A DNA stretch of 46,486 nucleotides. Origin: Thiotrichales bacterium. GTDB taxonomy: Bacteria > Pseudomonadota > Gammaproteobacteria > Thiomicrospirales > Thiomicrospiraceae. A program made the translations under genes and the position numbers. The stretch lies in contig JAEMQD010000128.1 in assembly GCA_022759035.1 (NCBI GenBank), positions 1-46,486 of the forward strand, read 5' to 3'. The notes beneath the pieces were generated by a model that did not search any database, was not told where the DNA came from, and was given only the letters and a program-made list of their open reading frames with translations. Positions 35,212 to 44,510 of this stretch are shown here, piece after piece (the stretch's first letter is position 1; each line of letters opens with the position of its first letter).

Positions 35212-35249
35212 ATAACAACACCCTTGTTTTATTTCGGAAAGCACCACAG

Positions 35250-36551
35250 ATGAATATTCTCGTTATCGGCAATGGCGGCCGTGAGCACGCCCTAGCATGG
35301 AAATTAGCGCAATCAACTCAAGTTAACAAAGTTTACGTTGCGCCTGGCAATCCTGGAACAGCACAAGAAGCCAAATGTGAAAACGTAGCGATTGGCGCAA
35401 CCGATGTTGCTGCTTTAGTCACATTTGCACAAGCTAATAACATTGCACTAACGGTTGTTGGACCAGAAGCGCCACTCGCTGCTGGCATTGTTGATGCGTT
35501 TCGCGTTGCCAATTTAGCCATTTTTGGACCAACTAAAATCGCTGCACAACTAGAAAGTTCAAAAGCTTTTGCTAAGGATTTTATGGCACGCCACCATATT
35601 CCTACCGCATTTTATCAGGTCTTTACTGGTGAACAACGTGCTGAAGCACTCGCCTACGTCAGAGAAAAGGGTGCCCCCATTGTGTTAAAAGCCGATGGCT
35701 TAGCTGCGGGTAAAGGGGTAATCGTAGCGATGACCCTTGCCGAAGCAGAAGCTGGCGTCGAAGACATTCTAGGTGGAAAGTTTGGCTCTGCTGGTGCGAG
35801 ACTCGTCGTCGAAGAATTCTTAGCAGGCGAAGAAGCCAGTTTCATCGTCATGTGTGATGGAAAAAATGCACTACCAATGGCAACCAGCCAAGATCACAAA
35901 GCACGAGATAATGGCGATAAAGGACCGAATACTGGCGGCATGGGCGCGTACTCACCTGCGCCTGTTGTAACAAATGATGTACACAATAAAATTATGGAAC
36001 GTATTATTAACCCAGTACTGCTAGGCATGGCAGAAGAAGGCAACCCTTACACTGGTTTTTTATACGCAGGATGCATGATAGACAGCGATGGCAACCCTAA
36101 AACCTTAGAATTTAACTGTCGCTTTGGTGATCCAGAAACACAGCCCATTATGATGCGCCTACAATCAGACTTAGTCGAATTGGTTAAAGCCGCGCTCGCC
36201 TGTCAACTGGATACAACCACCACCCAGTGGGATACACGAGTGGCTGTCGGCGTAGTTATGGCCGCAGCCAATTATCCAGATGAGCCCAAAAAAGGCGACA
36301 TCATTACAGGCATTACTAAAGCAGAAGCAACCGGCGCCAAAGTCTTTCAGGCTGGAACAGCAACAGATGCTTCAGGCAATATCATCACAAACGGCGGGCG
36401 CGTACTCTGTGTCACCGCTCTAGGCGAAAGCACAGAACAAGCGCAAGCTGCTGCCTATAACGCATTACAACAAGTACAATTTGAGGGTGCCTTTTATCGT
36501 ACCGATATCGGCTATCGCGCCATTGAGCGTGAAAAAATGCGTAAAACTTGA
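35250..36551 (+). CDS. purD: Phosphoribosylamine-glycine ligase PurD
   Basis: PurD (GAR synthetase) adds glycine to phosphoribosylamine in purine synthesis. The 433-residue ATP-grasp enzyme starts MNILVIGNGGREHALAW and shows GPEAPLAAGIVD, the ATP-grasp segment VLKADGLAAGKGVIVA, QDHKARDNGDKGPNTGGMGAYSPAP, and EFNCRFGDPETQ. Length is normal. Unlike E. coli, it is not directly after purH. Confidence 0.97.
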   Translation: MNILVIGNGGREHALAWKLAQSTQVNKVYVAPGNPGTAQEAKCENVAIGATDVAALVTFAQANNIALTVVGPEAPLAAGIVDAFRVANLAIFGPTKIAAQLESSKAFAKDFMARHHIPTAFYQVFTGEQRAEALAYVREKGAPIVLKADGLAAGKGVIVAMTLAEAEAGVEDILGGKFGSAGARLVVEEFLAGEEASFIVMCDGKNALPMATSQDHKARDNGDKGPNTGGMGAYSPAPVVTNDVHNKIMERIINPVLLGMAEEGNPYTGFLYAGCMIDSDGNPKTLEFNCRFGDPETQPIMMRLQSDLVELVKAALACQLDTTTTQWDTRVAVGVVMAAANYPDEPKKGDIITGITKAEATGAKVFQAGTATDASGNIITNGGRVLCVTALGESTEQAQAAAYNALQQVQFEGAFYRTDIGYRAIEREKMRKT

Positions 36552-36636
36552 TAGATATCATGTAACGCTAAACCAAAATGGCCTATGATTACCACGTTGA
36601 GACAACTAAATTATTAAGCGAGAAGCGAGGCATATT

Positions 36637-36879
36637 ATGCATGTAGACAATCATCCATCTCTAGTGAACGAATTTCCAGCATTTAAAGATAAAATTCATG
36701 CTTTGAAAATGGAAAACGCACATTTTGCAAAGTTATTTGATAACTATCATAGTGTGGATAAGGCAGTGTTACGTATCGAAGAAGGCGCGGAAAATGCAGG
36801 TGACGCAGAGTTGGAAACGCTTAAAAAGCAACGTTTAGCGCTAAAAGACGAAATTTACAGCATGCTAACTGCTGCTTAA
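36637..36879 (+). CDS. YdcH-like small coiled-coil protein (DUF465)
   Basis: An 80-residue, highly charged helical protein of the YdcH/DUF465 family, of unknown function, common in proteobacteria. It begins with the typical segment NHPSLVNEFPAFKDKIHALKMENAHFAKLFDNYHSVDKAV and ends with a second helix (ELETLKKQRLALKDEIYSML), so it probably forms a helical hairpin or oligomer. A GCGAGG site precedes the ATG. A terminator follows. Confidence 0.88.
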   Translation: MHVDNHPSLVNEFPAFKDKIHALKMENAHFAKLFDNYHSVDKAVLRIEEGAENAGDAELETLKKQRLALKDEIYSMLTAA

Positions 36880-36893
36880 CCAATCTCAAAATG

Positions 36894-36931
36894 CCCTCAC
36901 GCTACACAAAGTACGTTGAGGGTATTTTTTT
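36894..36931 (+). terminator. Rho-independent terminator after ydcH-like gene
   Basis: CCCTCA (36894-36899) pairs with TGAGGG (36917-36922), with further partial pairing inside, followed by a T7 run (36925-36931). Confidence 0.75.
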
Positions 36932-36974
36932 GTGCCGCCAATCGTTTTTTTGAATTCAAGAAAACAAGGCATAG

Positions 36975-37002
36975 AAAAACCCGCCAGATGGCGGGTTTTT
37001 TT
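36975..37002. terminator. Bidirectional terminator at the end of rplM-rpsI
   Basis: CCCGCC (36980-36985) pairs with GGCGGG (36990-36995) around AGAT, with A5 on the left and T7 on the right. Read on the minus strand it ends rpsI, whose stop is at 37020. Confidence 0.9.
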
Positions 37003-37019
37003 GCAGTCCAAAAAACGAA

Positions 37020-37412
37020 TTAACGTTTCGAGAACTGAGGGCGACGACGTGCGCCGTGCAAACCGATCTTTTTACGTTCAACTTCACGAGCATCACGCGT
37101 TAATAGACCTTTAGCACGTAGCAAAGAACGATTTTCTTCGTTAAATGCAACTAATGCACGCGCCAAACCGTGACGGATCGCACCAGCTTGACCTGTCGTA
37201 CCACCACCAACAACATTTACTAGCACGTCGAAACGCTCTGTAGCTGCTGTCACTTCTAATGGTTGACGAACGATCATGTGGTCAGTTTCACGCGGAAAAT
37301 GCTGTTCTAGCGAACGACCATTGATCACAATTTTACCAGAGCCTGGACGCAAGAAAACGCGTGCAGTTGAGCTCTTACGACGACCCGTACCTAAGTACTG
37401 TTCCATAGCCAT
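37020..37412 (-). CDS. rpsI: Small-subunit ribosomal protein uS9
   Basis: uS9 lies at the P site of the 30S subunit. ATG 37412 has AAGGAG nine bases upstream; a TTG three codons earlier is part of that leader. The 130-residue protein has [17 protein letters not shown], the NGR..EQHFPRE segment, [18 protein letters not shown], and the conserved basic tail [11 protein letters not shown]. It is 13 bp downstream of rplM, its standard partner. Confidence 0.98.
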   Translation of the reverse strand: MAMEQYLGTGRRKSSTARVFLRPGSGKIVINGRSLEQHFPRETDHMIVRQPLEVTAATERFDVLVNVVGGGTTGQAGAIRHGLARALVAFNEENRSLLRAKGLLTRDAREVERKKIGLHGARRRPQFSKR

Positions 37413-37425
37413 AATCTTCAACTCC

Positions 37426-37854
37426 TTACAGATCTAACGCAACAGGCTGCTGTGCAGCATGTGGATGGGTACTACCAGCAAACACTTTCAGTTTACGGTA
37501 CATGTCACGACCCAATGGGCCTTTTGGCAACATACCTTTAACGGCAATTTCAAGCACACGCTCAGGCGAACGCTCAATCATTTTTTCAAATGAAGCTGAC
37601 TTCATGTTACCAACATAACCAGTAACACGGTAGTACATTTTATCAGTACGTTTAGCGCCAGTAACACCAATTTTCTCAGCGTTAATCACGATAATATAAT
37701 CACCACAGTCAACGTGAGGCGTATAAATAGGCTTATGCTTACCACGTAAACGGCTTGCAATTTCAGCGGCTAAACGACCTAGCGTTTTACCTTCAGCATC
37801 AACCACATACCAATCGCGTTTTACTTCGAGTGGCTTGGCAACAAAAGTTTTCAT
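37426..37854 (-). CDS. rplM: Large-subunit ribosomal protein uL13
   Basis: uL13 is an early assembly protein of the 50S subunit. ATG 37854 gives the standard 142-residue form beginning MKTFVAKP, with AAAGGA upstream; the frame also extends six codons to a TTG. Motifs are [34 protein letters not shown], and [19 protein letters not shown] promoter lies about 70 bp upstream, and a palindrome in the leader could take part in uL13 feedback control. Confidence 0.98.
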   Translation of the reverse strand: MKTFVAKPLEVKRDWYVVDAEGKTLGRLAAEIASRLRGKHKPIYTPHVDCGDYIIVINAEKIGVTGAKRTDKMYYRVTGYVGNMKSASFEKMIERSPERVLEIAVKGMLPKGPLGRDMYRKLKVFAGSTHPHAAQQPVALDL

Positions 37855-37872
37855 CCAATTTTTTCCTTTCAA

Positions 37873-37888
37873 AAAGCGATATCGCTTT
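37873..37888 (-). promoter_or_regulatory. Palindrome in the rplM leader
   Basis: AAAGCGATATCGCTTT (37873-37888) is a perfect palindrome just before the rplM ribosome-binding site. Autogenous control of the rplM-rpsI operon by uL13 through its leader is known in E. coli; whether this hairpin is the target is inferred. Confidence 0.45.
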
Positions 37889-37924
37889 ACATAAAATTCG
37901 GGGTTTTAGGGAAAAGGATTCATA

Positions 37925-37953
37925 ATTTTATACGAAAACCTATTCCCTGGCAA
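37925..37953 (-). promoter_or_regulatory. Promoter of rplM-rpsI
   Basis: On the minus strand TTGCCA (37953-37948), a 17-bp spacer and TAAAAT (37930-37925) lie about 70 bp before rplM. Confidence 0.7.
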
Positions 37954-37971
37954 GGCAACAAGCAACTTTTT

Positions 37972-40900
37972 CTATAATGTCGCCATCCGTTTACCACGAT
38001 AAAACTCGTAAATGTAGTAAATCAGCGGAATAACGACTAACGTCAACGCCGTCGAAGCAAACGTACCAAAGATTAATGACACAGCCAAACCACCAAAAAC
38101 AGGGTCAGTAATCATAATCGCCGAGCCTAAAATAATCGCTAACGCGGTTAATAAAATAGGCCTGAAACGAACCTTACCAGCTTCAATTACCGCTGTTTTC
38201 AAGTCCTGTCCTTGCGCACGGTACTCTAAAATAAAATCGATTAATAAGAGTGAGTTACGCACAACGATGCCCGCTAAAGCAATGACGCCAATCATTGAGG
38301 TTGCAGTAAACGCTTGGTTGGTAATCACATGCCCTGGAAAGATACCAATCATGGTTAATGGAATTGCGCCCATAACAATAACTGGCAGCATAAACGACTT
38401 GTAATAGCCGACCAAAATCAAGTAAATCAGCACCAATGCTACAATAAATGCACTGCCCATATCGCGGAATACGTCTAAGGTCAAACGCATTTCACCACCC
38501 CACAATATGGTATTGTCAGTCACATCTTTTGCTTCTGCCTCTACAAAGTTCAAATTTGCTGTTTGGAAAGTTAACCCAGACTTTGGCAAAGGCTGATTGT
38601 CCAGCCAGCTATCCGCTGCTAATACCGCATAAACTGGACTAGAGGTAATCAATTCGCCACCAGCAAAGACAACAGGATGCTGATCTTTGGTGTAGATCGG
38701 TTTTGCCGTGTCAACATGCTGAATCGTAGCCAAAGCCGATAAAGGCACCGACTCTCCAGCCAAACTTGTCACTCGTAGCGAAAGCAATTGCTCTGCGACA
38801 GTACGATCACCACGCGGCAACCGCACCAAAATATCTACGGGTTCACGCGCATCATTCAAGTGCAACGTGCCAATACTAAAACCAGAAACATAGTCGCGCA
38901 GCATTTTCGCCACCTTAGCAGGAACAACACCCATTAAGTTAGCGCGCTCGCGGTCTATCGTAATCTCATAAGTATCGGTACTCGTAATGACAGAATTATC
39001 GATGTTAATCATGCCATAAATGTCGTGCATTTTTTCGGTAATCTCATCTGCCGCAACACGCAATTTATCGTAATCTGGACCATATAATTCAGCCATAATT
39101 TGCGCCTGAACAGGCGGGCCTGGCGGTGTTTCATATAGCTTAATTTTGGCAGTTGGATAAACCGAGCGCACCGCATTTAACGTCTCATTTAATTGATAAG
39201 CAATGTCATGCGATGTTTCGCTACGCTCATGCTTACCCACCAAATTAACGCGAATTTGTGCGAAGTTGTTGCCTTTTCTTACCATGTCGCCACGAACAAG
39301 CGCAGCAAAATCTATCGGCGCTGGTGCGCCACCAAACACTTGGTAGTTACTAACATGCTTCGTATGCGCTAATACACGCATAACGGCATCAGCCACTTGG
39401 TCTGTCGCTTCTAATGCTGTGCCTGACGGCATATCAATCTGCAATAAAAATGTATTAGTATTATCGTTAGGCAACATTTTTAATTCGACACCGAGCGCAC
39501 TTTGCGGACCATTCACGCCTGCTGGACGAATGAATTGCCATGCAGGCATAATCATCGCTGCCACCAAGAGCACCACAACCACCCCTAAAAAGACATTACG
39601 CTGTGTACGACTATCTAACATAGGCGTAATCACTTTTTCATAAATGCGTTGTAACGGATCTTCCTTATGCTCGTGATGATCCTCTAAAGAAGTCGTAGCG
39701 GACATTTGCTGTAACGCTTTTTTCGTCAAAAATAGGCGTGCCGCCCAAGGAACCACCATATAGGCGATCAATAACGAAGCAATCATCGCTACTGGCACAT
39801 TAAACGGAATAGGCGCCATGAATGGACCCATCATTCCCGTCACAAACGCCATAGGAATAAAAGCAATAATAACTGCCAAGGTTGCGACGTTCGTTGGGTT
39901 ACCAATTTCATTCGTAGCGCGAATAAACAAGCCATCTAAGCCATCGGCAGGTATCCCACCATGCATGTGTCGATGAATGTTTTCAATCACGACAATGGCC
40001 GCATCCACCAATAAACCAAGCGAGAGAATTAACGCAAACAAGGTAATACGGTTAATGGTTTGTCCCGCTAATAAGCCAGCCATTAACACAACGAAAAGAA
40101 TGAGTGGCACCGTAAGCGTAACAATTCCCGCTTCTCGCCAACCCAAAAACACCACCAAAATAACAACCACAGTACCAATTGCAATGAGCAAATGCTCAAC
40201 CAAGGTATTCACTGCTTCATTGGCTTTTTCACCATCATCACGGGTAACGGTGACAGTAACGTCATCTGGAATCATACTCGCTTTAAGGGTATCTAACTTA
40301 GTCAGCACTGCATGAGCAACATCAACCGCATTCGTTCCCGATTTTTTAGCTAATGCCAACGTCACCGCTGGCAGCGCATCATCCGATGTCGCACCACTCG
40401 CACTTGGCCCAAAGCCAATGCGTGAGTAGCTATCGACTTCTTTAGGACCTTCTTCAATCGTTGCCACATCTTTAAGGTAAATTGCTTTTCCTTTTTCAAC
40501 ACCAATAATGATGTCACCAACTTCACTTGCTGTACCCAAATAACCAGTCACACGCAACGGATGACTCTCATTATTGCTCACCACGTCACCGACAGCTAAA
40601 GAGGCATTCACCCCTTTCAGCATATCGCTAACTTGCGTTAATGTAATACCCGTTAACGCAAGACGCTGTGCATCTAGCCAAATATTAACCGTATGCGGCG
40701 CACCGCCCAGCACATCGGTATACGAAACACCTGGAACATTACGCAATTGTTCTAACACTTTCATGCCAACATCACGCAACTGCATCCCATCTAACCTAGG
40801 ACTGCTCAAGGTTAACGTCATAATAGGCACATCATCTACGTTAATCGGCCGAACCAACGGCTCCAAAGTATCTGGTGGAATTTTGTCGCGGTTATGCATC

Positions 40901-41268
40901 AACTGGCTGTACAATTTAACGAGCGAGTCTTCTTGATCTTCACCCACCTTAAACTGCACCGTCACCACACCAACATCATTGGTCGCATAACCAAACGTAT
41001 GATCAACGCCAGACAAAGCATTCATCAGTGCTTCTAATGGTTTCACAACCATATTTGACACTTCTACTGGTGTTGAACCTGGCTTAGGAACAATAATATT
41101 CGCCGCTGGCACAACGATTTGTGGATTGTACTCTCTTGGCGTTAACACTAAAGCCATTAACCCTGCTAGGGTAATTGCCAACATAATCATCGCGGTAATT
41201 TTAGAGCGAATAAATACCTGCGCTAGCTTACCCGCAATATTCATGGTTGAAACTTGATGATCAGCCAT
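37972..41268 (-). CDS. RND-family efflux pump inner-membrane permease
   Basis: The 1098-residue protein is a full-length AcrB/CusA-type proton-driven pump with two six-helix halves and two large periplasmic loops. Recognisable pieces are the N-terminal helix (about 18-36), the TM4 motif LGLLVDAAIVVIENIHRH, and the C-terminal LAGIVVRNSLLLIDFILEYRAQG plus AIILGSAIMITDPVFGGLAVS. TM4 has one Asp followed by Ala-Ala, as in the metal pump CusA, where AcrB has two Asp. The start codon overlaps the adaptor stop by one base (TAATG). Substrate cannot be told. Confidence 0.92.
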   Translation of the reverse strand: MADHQVSTMNIAGKLAQVFIRSKITAMIMLAITLAGLMALVLTPREYNPQIVVPAANIIVPKPGSTPVEVSNMVVKPLEALMNALSGVDHTFGYATNDVGVVTVQFKVGEDQEDSLVKLYSQLMHNRDKIPPDTLEPLVRPINVDDVPIMTLTLSSPRLDGMQLRDVGMKVLEQLRNVPGVSYTDVLGGAPHTVNIWLDAQRLALTGITLTQVSDMLKGVNASLAVGDVVSNNESHPLRVTGYLGTASEVGDIIIGVEKGKAIYLKDVATIEEGPKEVDSYSRIGFGPSASGATSDDALPAVTLALAKKSGTNAVDVAHAVLTKLDTLKASMIPDDVTVTVTRDDGEKANEAVNTLVEHLLIAIGTVVVILVVFLGWREAGIVTLTVPLILFVVLMAGLLAGQTINRITLFALILSLGLLVDAAIVVIENIHRHMHGGIPADGLDGLFIRATNEIGNPTNVATLAVIIAFIPMAFVTGMMGPFMAPIPFNVPVAMIASLLIAYMVVPWAARLFLTKKALQQMSATTSLEDHHEHKEDPLQRIYEKVITPMLDSRTQRNVFLGVVVVLLVAAMIMPAWQFIRPAGVNGPQSALGVELKMLPNDNTNTFLLQIDMPSGTALEATDQVADAVMRVLAHTKHVSNYQVFGGAPAPIDFAALVRGDMVRKGNNFAQIRVNLVGKHERSETSHDIAYQLNETLNAVRSVYPTAKIKLYETPPGPPVQAQIMAELYGPDYDKLRVAADEITEKMHDIYGMINIDNSVITSTDTYEITIDRERANLMGVVPAKVAKMLRDYVSGFSIGTLHLNDAREPVDILVRLPRGDRTVAEQLLSLRVTSLAGESVPLSALATIQHVDTAKPIYTKDQHPVVFAGGELITSSPVYAVLAADSWLDNQPLPKSGLTFQTANLNFVEAEAKDVTDNTILWGGEMRLTLDVFRDMGSAFIVALVLIYLILVGYYKSFMLPVIVMGAIPLTMIGIFPGHVITNQAFTATSMIGVIALAGIVVRNSLLLIDFILEYRAQGQDLKTAVIEAGKVRFRPILLTALAIILGSAIMITDPVFGGLAVSLIFGTFASTALTLVVIPLIYYIYEFYRGKRMATL

Positions 41269-42326
41269 TACTGACCTCCACGTACAATACGGTCACCATT
41301 TAATGCAGCAGTACGACTTGTTACTAAAACCTGCTCGCCTGCCGTCAATCCAGATTGCACTTCAATGTCATTCTGTTGCGTCAAACCTGTGCGTACCATG
41401 CGAAAGCGTGCAATCGCATCGTCACCGACAACAAACACACCCACGATACCGCCGCGGGTAACAACCGCTTCTTTTGGCACCAACAAGGTGCTACGTTCAC
41501 CACGATTAAAGGCAACGCGTGCAAAAGCACCTGAATTAATCCCTGAAGGTGCACCATTTAAGGTAAGTTTAACCGTGTGTGTACGGGTAATTGGATTTGC
41601 CGCAGCAACCAAGTTTGAAATGGTTCCCGTCAAAACAACTTCGTGTCCTTCTATCGTTACCTGAGCACGATCTCCCAAAGACAACAAACGATATAAATCA
41701 GAAGAAACTTCGACCTGAACACTCATTAGTTGGCGATTTTCCAAAACCAGCACTGGATTACCTGGTGCAGCTAAATCACCTGTTACTGCAAGCTTTTGTA
41801 CAACAACACCGTCAAAAGGTGCTTTAACATCAGCATAACGCATTTGTCCTTTTGCTTGTTCTAACCCCGCTTCTGCGGCAGCCAAGTTTTGTTGCGCCAC
41901 TTCATATTGCAACTTCATTTTATCGAATTGTTGTTGTGTTACCGACTGCTGCTTAAATAAATTACTAAAGCGCTCATAGTCTGCTTTGGCATCAGCTAAC
42001 GCAGCACGCGCCTGTGCCACTGCCGACTGCGCTTGGCGAATTTGACTATTAATATCGGTTGGGTCGATAGAGAATAATAATTGACCCTCTTTCACACTCT
42101 GACCCACTTCCGCATTCATATTGCGAATATAGCCCATTAAGCGAGAAGCTATTTTTGCTTGCTGATCTGGCACCACAGAGCCAGGAACAACCTCTGTCAT
42201 TGCTACCTGTGCCTGTTTAACGGCAACAGTCTCCCCTTGGTTTTCTCGCACGACATCCTGCGCTAAAACACCTTGTGTCATCATTACCGCTGCTGAAAAA
42301 GCCATCCACTTCGAAAATAACGTCAT
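41268..42326 (-). CDS. RND periplasmic adaptor (membrane fusion protein)
   Basis: The 352-residue adaptor links the RND pump to a TolC-type channel. It has a Sec signal (cleaved near VLA, residue about 22), a first barrel-sandwich part (SRLMGYIRNMNAEVGQSVKEGQLLFSID), a coiled-coil hairpin (about 70-150, with LFKQQSVTQQQFDKMKL), the returning lipoyl-like segment (VKAPFDGVVVQK) and a beta-barrel with VTIEGHEV. It lies 38 bp after the TolC-like gene and is translationally coupled to the pump. Confidence 0.93.
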   Translation of the reverse strand: MTLFSKWMAFSAAVMMTQGVLAQDVVRENQGETVAVKQAQVAMTEVVPGSVVPDQQAKIASRLMGYIRNMNAEVGQSVKEGQLLFSIDPTDINSQIRQAQSAVAQARAALADAKADYERFSNLFKQQSVTQQQFDKMKLQYEVAQQNLAAAEAGLEQAKGQMRYADVKAPFDGVVVQKLAVTGDLAAPGNPVLVLENRQLMSVQVEVSSDLYRLLSLGDRAQVTIEGHEVVLTGTISNLVAAANPITRTHTVKLTLNGAPSGINSGAFARVAFNRGERSTLLVPKEAVVTRGGIVGVFVVGDDAIARFRMVRTGLTQQNDIEVQSGLTAGEQVLVTSRTAALNGDRIVRGGQ

Positions 42327-42364
42327 ATATGCACCCCAATCTTTTTATCGTAACTGCTCAGTTA

Positions 42365-43696
42365 TTAAAAACTACTTTCATCTAAATCGCCCAATAACAT
42401 ACGCAACATACCACGCTGTGTATTCACATCATGACGGGCTGATACTAAATCTGCTTTGGCTTTTAACAACTGTGTTTCCGCGACCAATACTTCTGTAATT
42501 GTCGCCACACCACCTTCATGGCGTTGTCGCACCAAGCGTTCAGCCTCATCCGCTTGCTGAACATTCACCTCTAAAGAAGTCACACGGTTTGCTGCCTCTC
42601 TTGCTTTCTTATAAGCTTCAGACACTTTAAAATTCAAGTCCTGTTCTTGCTGCCGTACCTTGGCCAATAGTTCAGACTGCGTTGCCCGCGCCTGATCGAC
42701 TGTCGCTCGCGTCACCCCAAAGTCAGTCAACGTCCAATTCATGACACCTGCGATGGTATAACTACTGTGATTCAAAGCAACATTCGTGTCATTCCAATCT
42801 TGACGCGCAACCAAACCCACATTTGGCAAATAAGCCGACTTCGCCGCATCCACTGCTGCCGATGACGACTCGGCCTGCATACGCAACGCACGCAACTGTG
42901 GATTGGCGGCAAGTGCTTTTTCTTTCGCTTGCGCAACATCTAATGCTGGCTGTGCTAGTCCTGCGCCTTTAATCAAACGCAAATCGGCATCTAAGGGCAT
43001 CCCCATTAATAATTTCAACTGCTCTTCTGCAACGCTGCGCTGATTTTGTGCCTGCTCTAGCTGCACCTGAACATTAGCCAAATGCACCTTCGCTGTCAGT
43101 AATTCAGACTTAACGAGCACGCCTTGCGCCGTTAAGTTTTCAGCAGTTTTTACAAAAGATTCTGCTGCTTTAACACCTTGTTCAGCAACTTCAACAAAGG
43201 CATTAGCGGTATCGACCCCATCAAAAGCCTGAAAAACCATAAAAATCAGTTGTTGACGTGCCGCCATATCGCCCGACTGCGCCGCATCTAAATACGCCTT
43301 TGCTTGACGAACATAAGCATCAATTTGTCCGCCTGTATAAAGCGGCATTTCAGCCTGTATACGTGTCGTCACATTCGAGTAATCGCCAGGATTATTCAAC
43401 TTTTGCACAATAAAATCATCTTGCACAACCGACTGCTGCATTAACTTCATGCCAAACACATTAAGCGGATCATTACTACGCGTTGCAGCAATGCTCGTCG
43501 TCACTTTAGGAAAGTAGGTATTTTGTGCTTTATTAATTGCGGCCTGCGCCTGCTCAATTCGTGCAGCACTTGCCATAAGGGAAGGATTTTGACTTAAAGC
43601 CAAAGCCACACATTGACGTAAATTCATTTCTTCTGCCTGCGCATGTAACGCAGTAGCCCATAATGTCATTCCTAAAAGCGGCCAAAACGCACGCAT
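42365..43696 (-). CDS. TolC-family outer-membrane efflux channel
   Basis: ATG 43696, with GAGG eight bases upstream, gives a 443-residue precursor with a Sec signal (MRAFWPLLGMTLWATALHAQA); the frame extends 21 codons further but this is not signal-like. The mature protein has the two OEP repeats typical of TolC proteins: NLRQCVALALSQNPSLMASAARIEQAQA and LDVAQAKEKALAANPQLRALRMQAESS, each followed by long helices. It begins the three-gene RND operon in the order TolC, adaptor, pump. A candidate operator lies upstream. Confidence 0.92.
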   Translation of the reverse strand: MRAFWPLLGMTLWATALHAQAEEMNLRQCVALALSQNPSLMASAARIEQAQAAINKAQNTYFPKVTTSIAATRSNDPLNVFGMKLMQQSVVQDDFIVQKLNNPGDYSNVTTRIQAEMPLYTGGQIDAYVRQAKAYLDAAQSGDMAARQQLIFMVFQAFDGVDTANAFVEVAEQGVKAAESFVKTAENLTAQGVLVKSELLTAKVHLANVQVQLEQAQNQRSVAEEQLKLLMGMPLDADLRLIKGAGLAQPALDVAQAKEKALAANPQLRALRMQAESSSAAVDAAKSAYLPNVGLVARQDWNDTNVALNHSSYTIAGVMNWTLTDFGVTRATVDQARATQSELLAKVRQQEQDLNFKVSEAYKKAREAANRVTSLEVNVQQADEAERLVRQRHEGGVATITEVLVAETQLLKAKADLVSARHDVNTQRGMLRMLLGDLDESSF

Positions 43697-43785
43697 AGCA
43701 CTAACCTCGCCATTTGTTATTTTTTCATTTAAAGCATGATACACCCACTTTCGGTGCAATAAAACCTACTAATGTGGACATAAGG

Positions 43786-43813
43786 ATATTAGTATATCAT
43801 TAAATGCTAATAT
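43786..43813 (-). promoter_or_regulatory. Palindromic candidate operator and -10 box ahead of RND operon
   Basis: ATATTAG (43786-43792) and CTAATAT (43807-43813) form an inverted repeat with arm centres 21 bp apart, about two helical turns. On the minus strand the -10-like TATACT (43796-43791) overlaps one arm. This fits an operator for a dimeric repressor, but no regulator gene lies close by. Confidence 0.5.
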
Positions 43814-43860
43814 GATTAAATGACAAATACATTAAAAACACCAACGCCTTGCTAGCGCGA

Positions 43861-44496
43861 TTAGCGTAATGTCATTAATACTGCCTGCTTCAGCCACAAT
43901 AATTGACCATGAAAATAATGACTGGCCGAACCACGCCACAATACATCGCCGCTTTGTTGTGTTGCCCACTGCAACACTTGCGCGCTTGAAACGACCTCGT
44001 CTTGAGCGCCCTGAATGACGGTTACAGGCAACCCCGTTAAATCTAAACGCTCCATAGGGTACAAAGACACAGGCGGCGCCACTAAAAGCAAGCGCGCAGG
44101 CTGAATAAAATCGGCCATCAAAGATGCCATCCACGCACCAAAAGAGAACCCCGCCAAGTAAACCTTTCGAGCACCCCATTGCGCCACGGCGAACTCGTAC
44201 ACTGCTTTTAGGTCATAGCGCTCGCCATGACCATGGTCAAACTCACCAGCAGAGGCACCAACACCACGAAAGTTAAAACACACCACCAAGCAAGTTAACT
44301 CTGCCCCCGCTTTCGCAATCGTTTGCACAACCTTGTTATGAAAACTTCCGCCATGCAACGGATGCGGATGTGCAATCAACAATAAAGGGGTTTCATCGGT
44401 TAACAAGGTGGGCATGGCAACGCAGACTTCCAAAGGACCAACGATTCCCTGTATCATCATCTTTTCAAAACCAACCGGCAATAGAGGGTGCAACAT
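43861..44496 (-). CDS. Alpha/beta-hydrolase-fold protein (COG2945-like)
   Basis: The 211-residue protein resembles the small alpha/beta hydrolases of COG2945. Conserved pieces are LIAHPHPLHGGSFHNKVVQ (oxyanion region), FNFRGVGASAGEFDHGHGE, the nucleophile elbow GFSFGAW (Ser), VIQGAQDEVV (Asp) and GSASHYFHGQL (His). The complete triad suggests an active esterase or peptidase, but the substrate is unknown. It diverges from pdxB with only 14 bp between starts, so their promoters overlap. The RND operon lies downstream on the same strand. Confidence 0.85.
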   Translation of the reverse strand: MLHPLLPVGFEKMMIQGIVGPLEVCVAMPTLLTDETPLLLIAHPHPLHGGSFHNKVVQTIAKAGAELTCLVVCFNFRGVGASAGEFDHGHGERYDLKAVYEFAVAQWGARKVYLAGFSFGAWMASLMADFIQPARLLLVAPPVSLYPMERLDLTGLPVTVIQGAQDEVVSSAQVLQWATQQSGDVLWRGSASHYFHGQLLWLKQAVLMTLR

Positions 44497-44510
44497 GCTA
44501 AGGAGTTCTC

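Noticed and set aside
39977-40315. 112-residue plus-strand frame opposite the RND pump
   Set aside because: It is antisense to the TM region of the pump; composition is that of a shadow.
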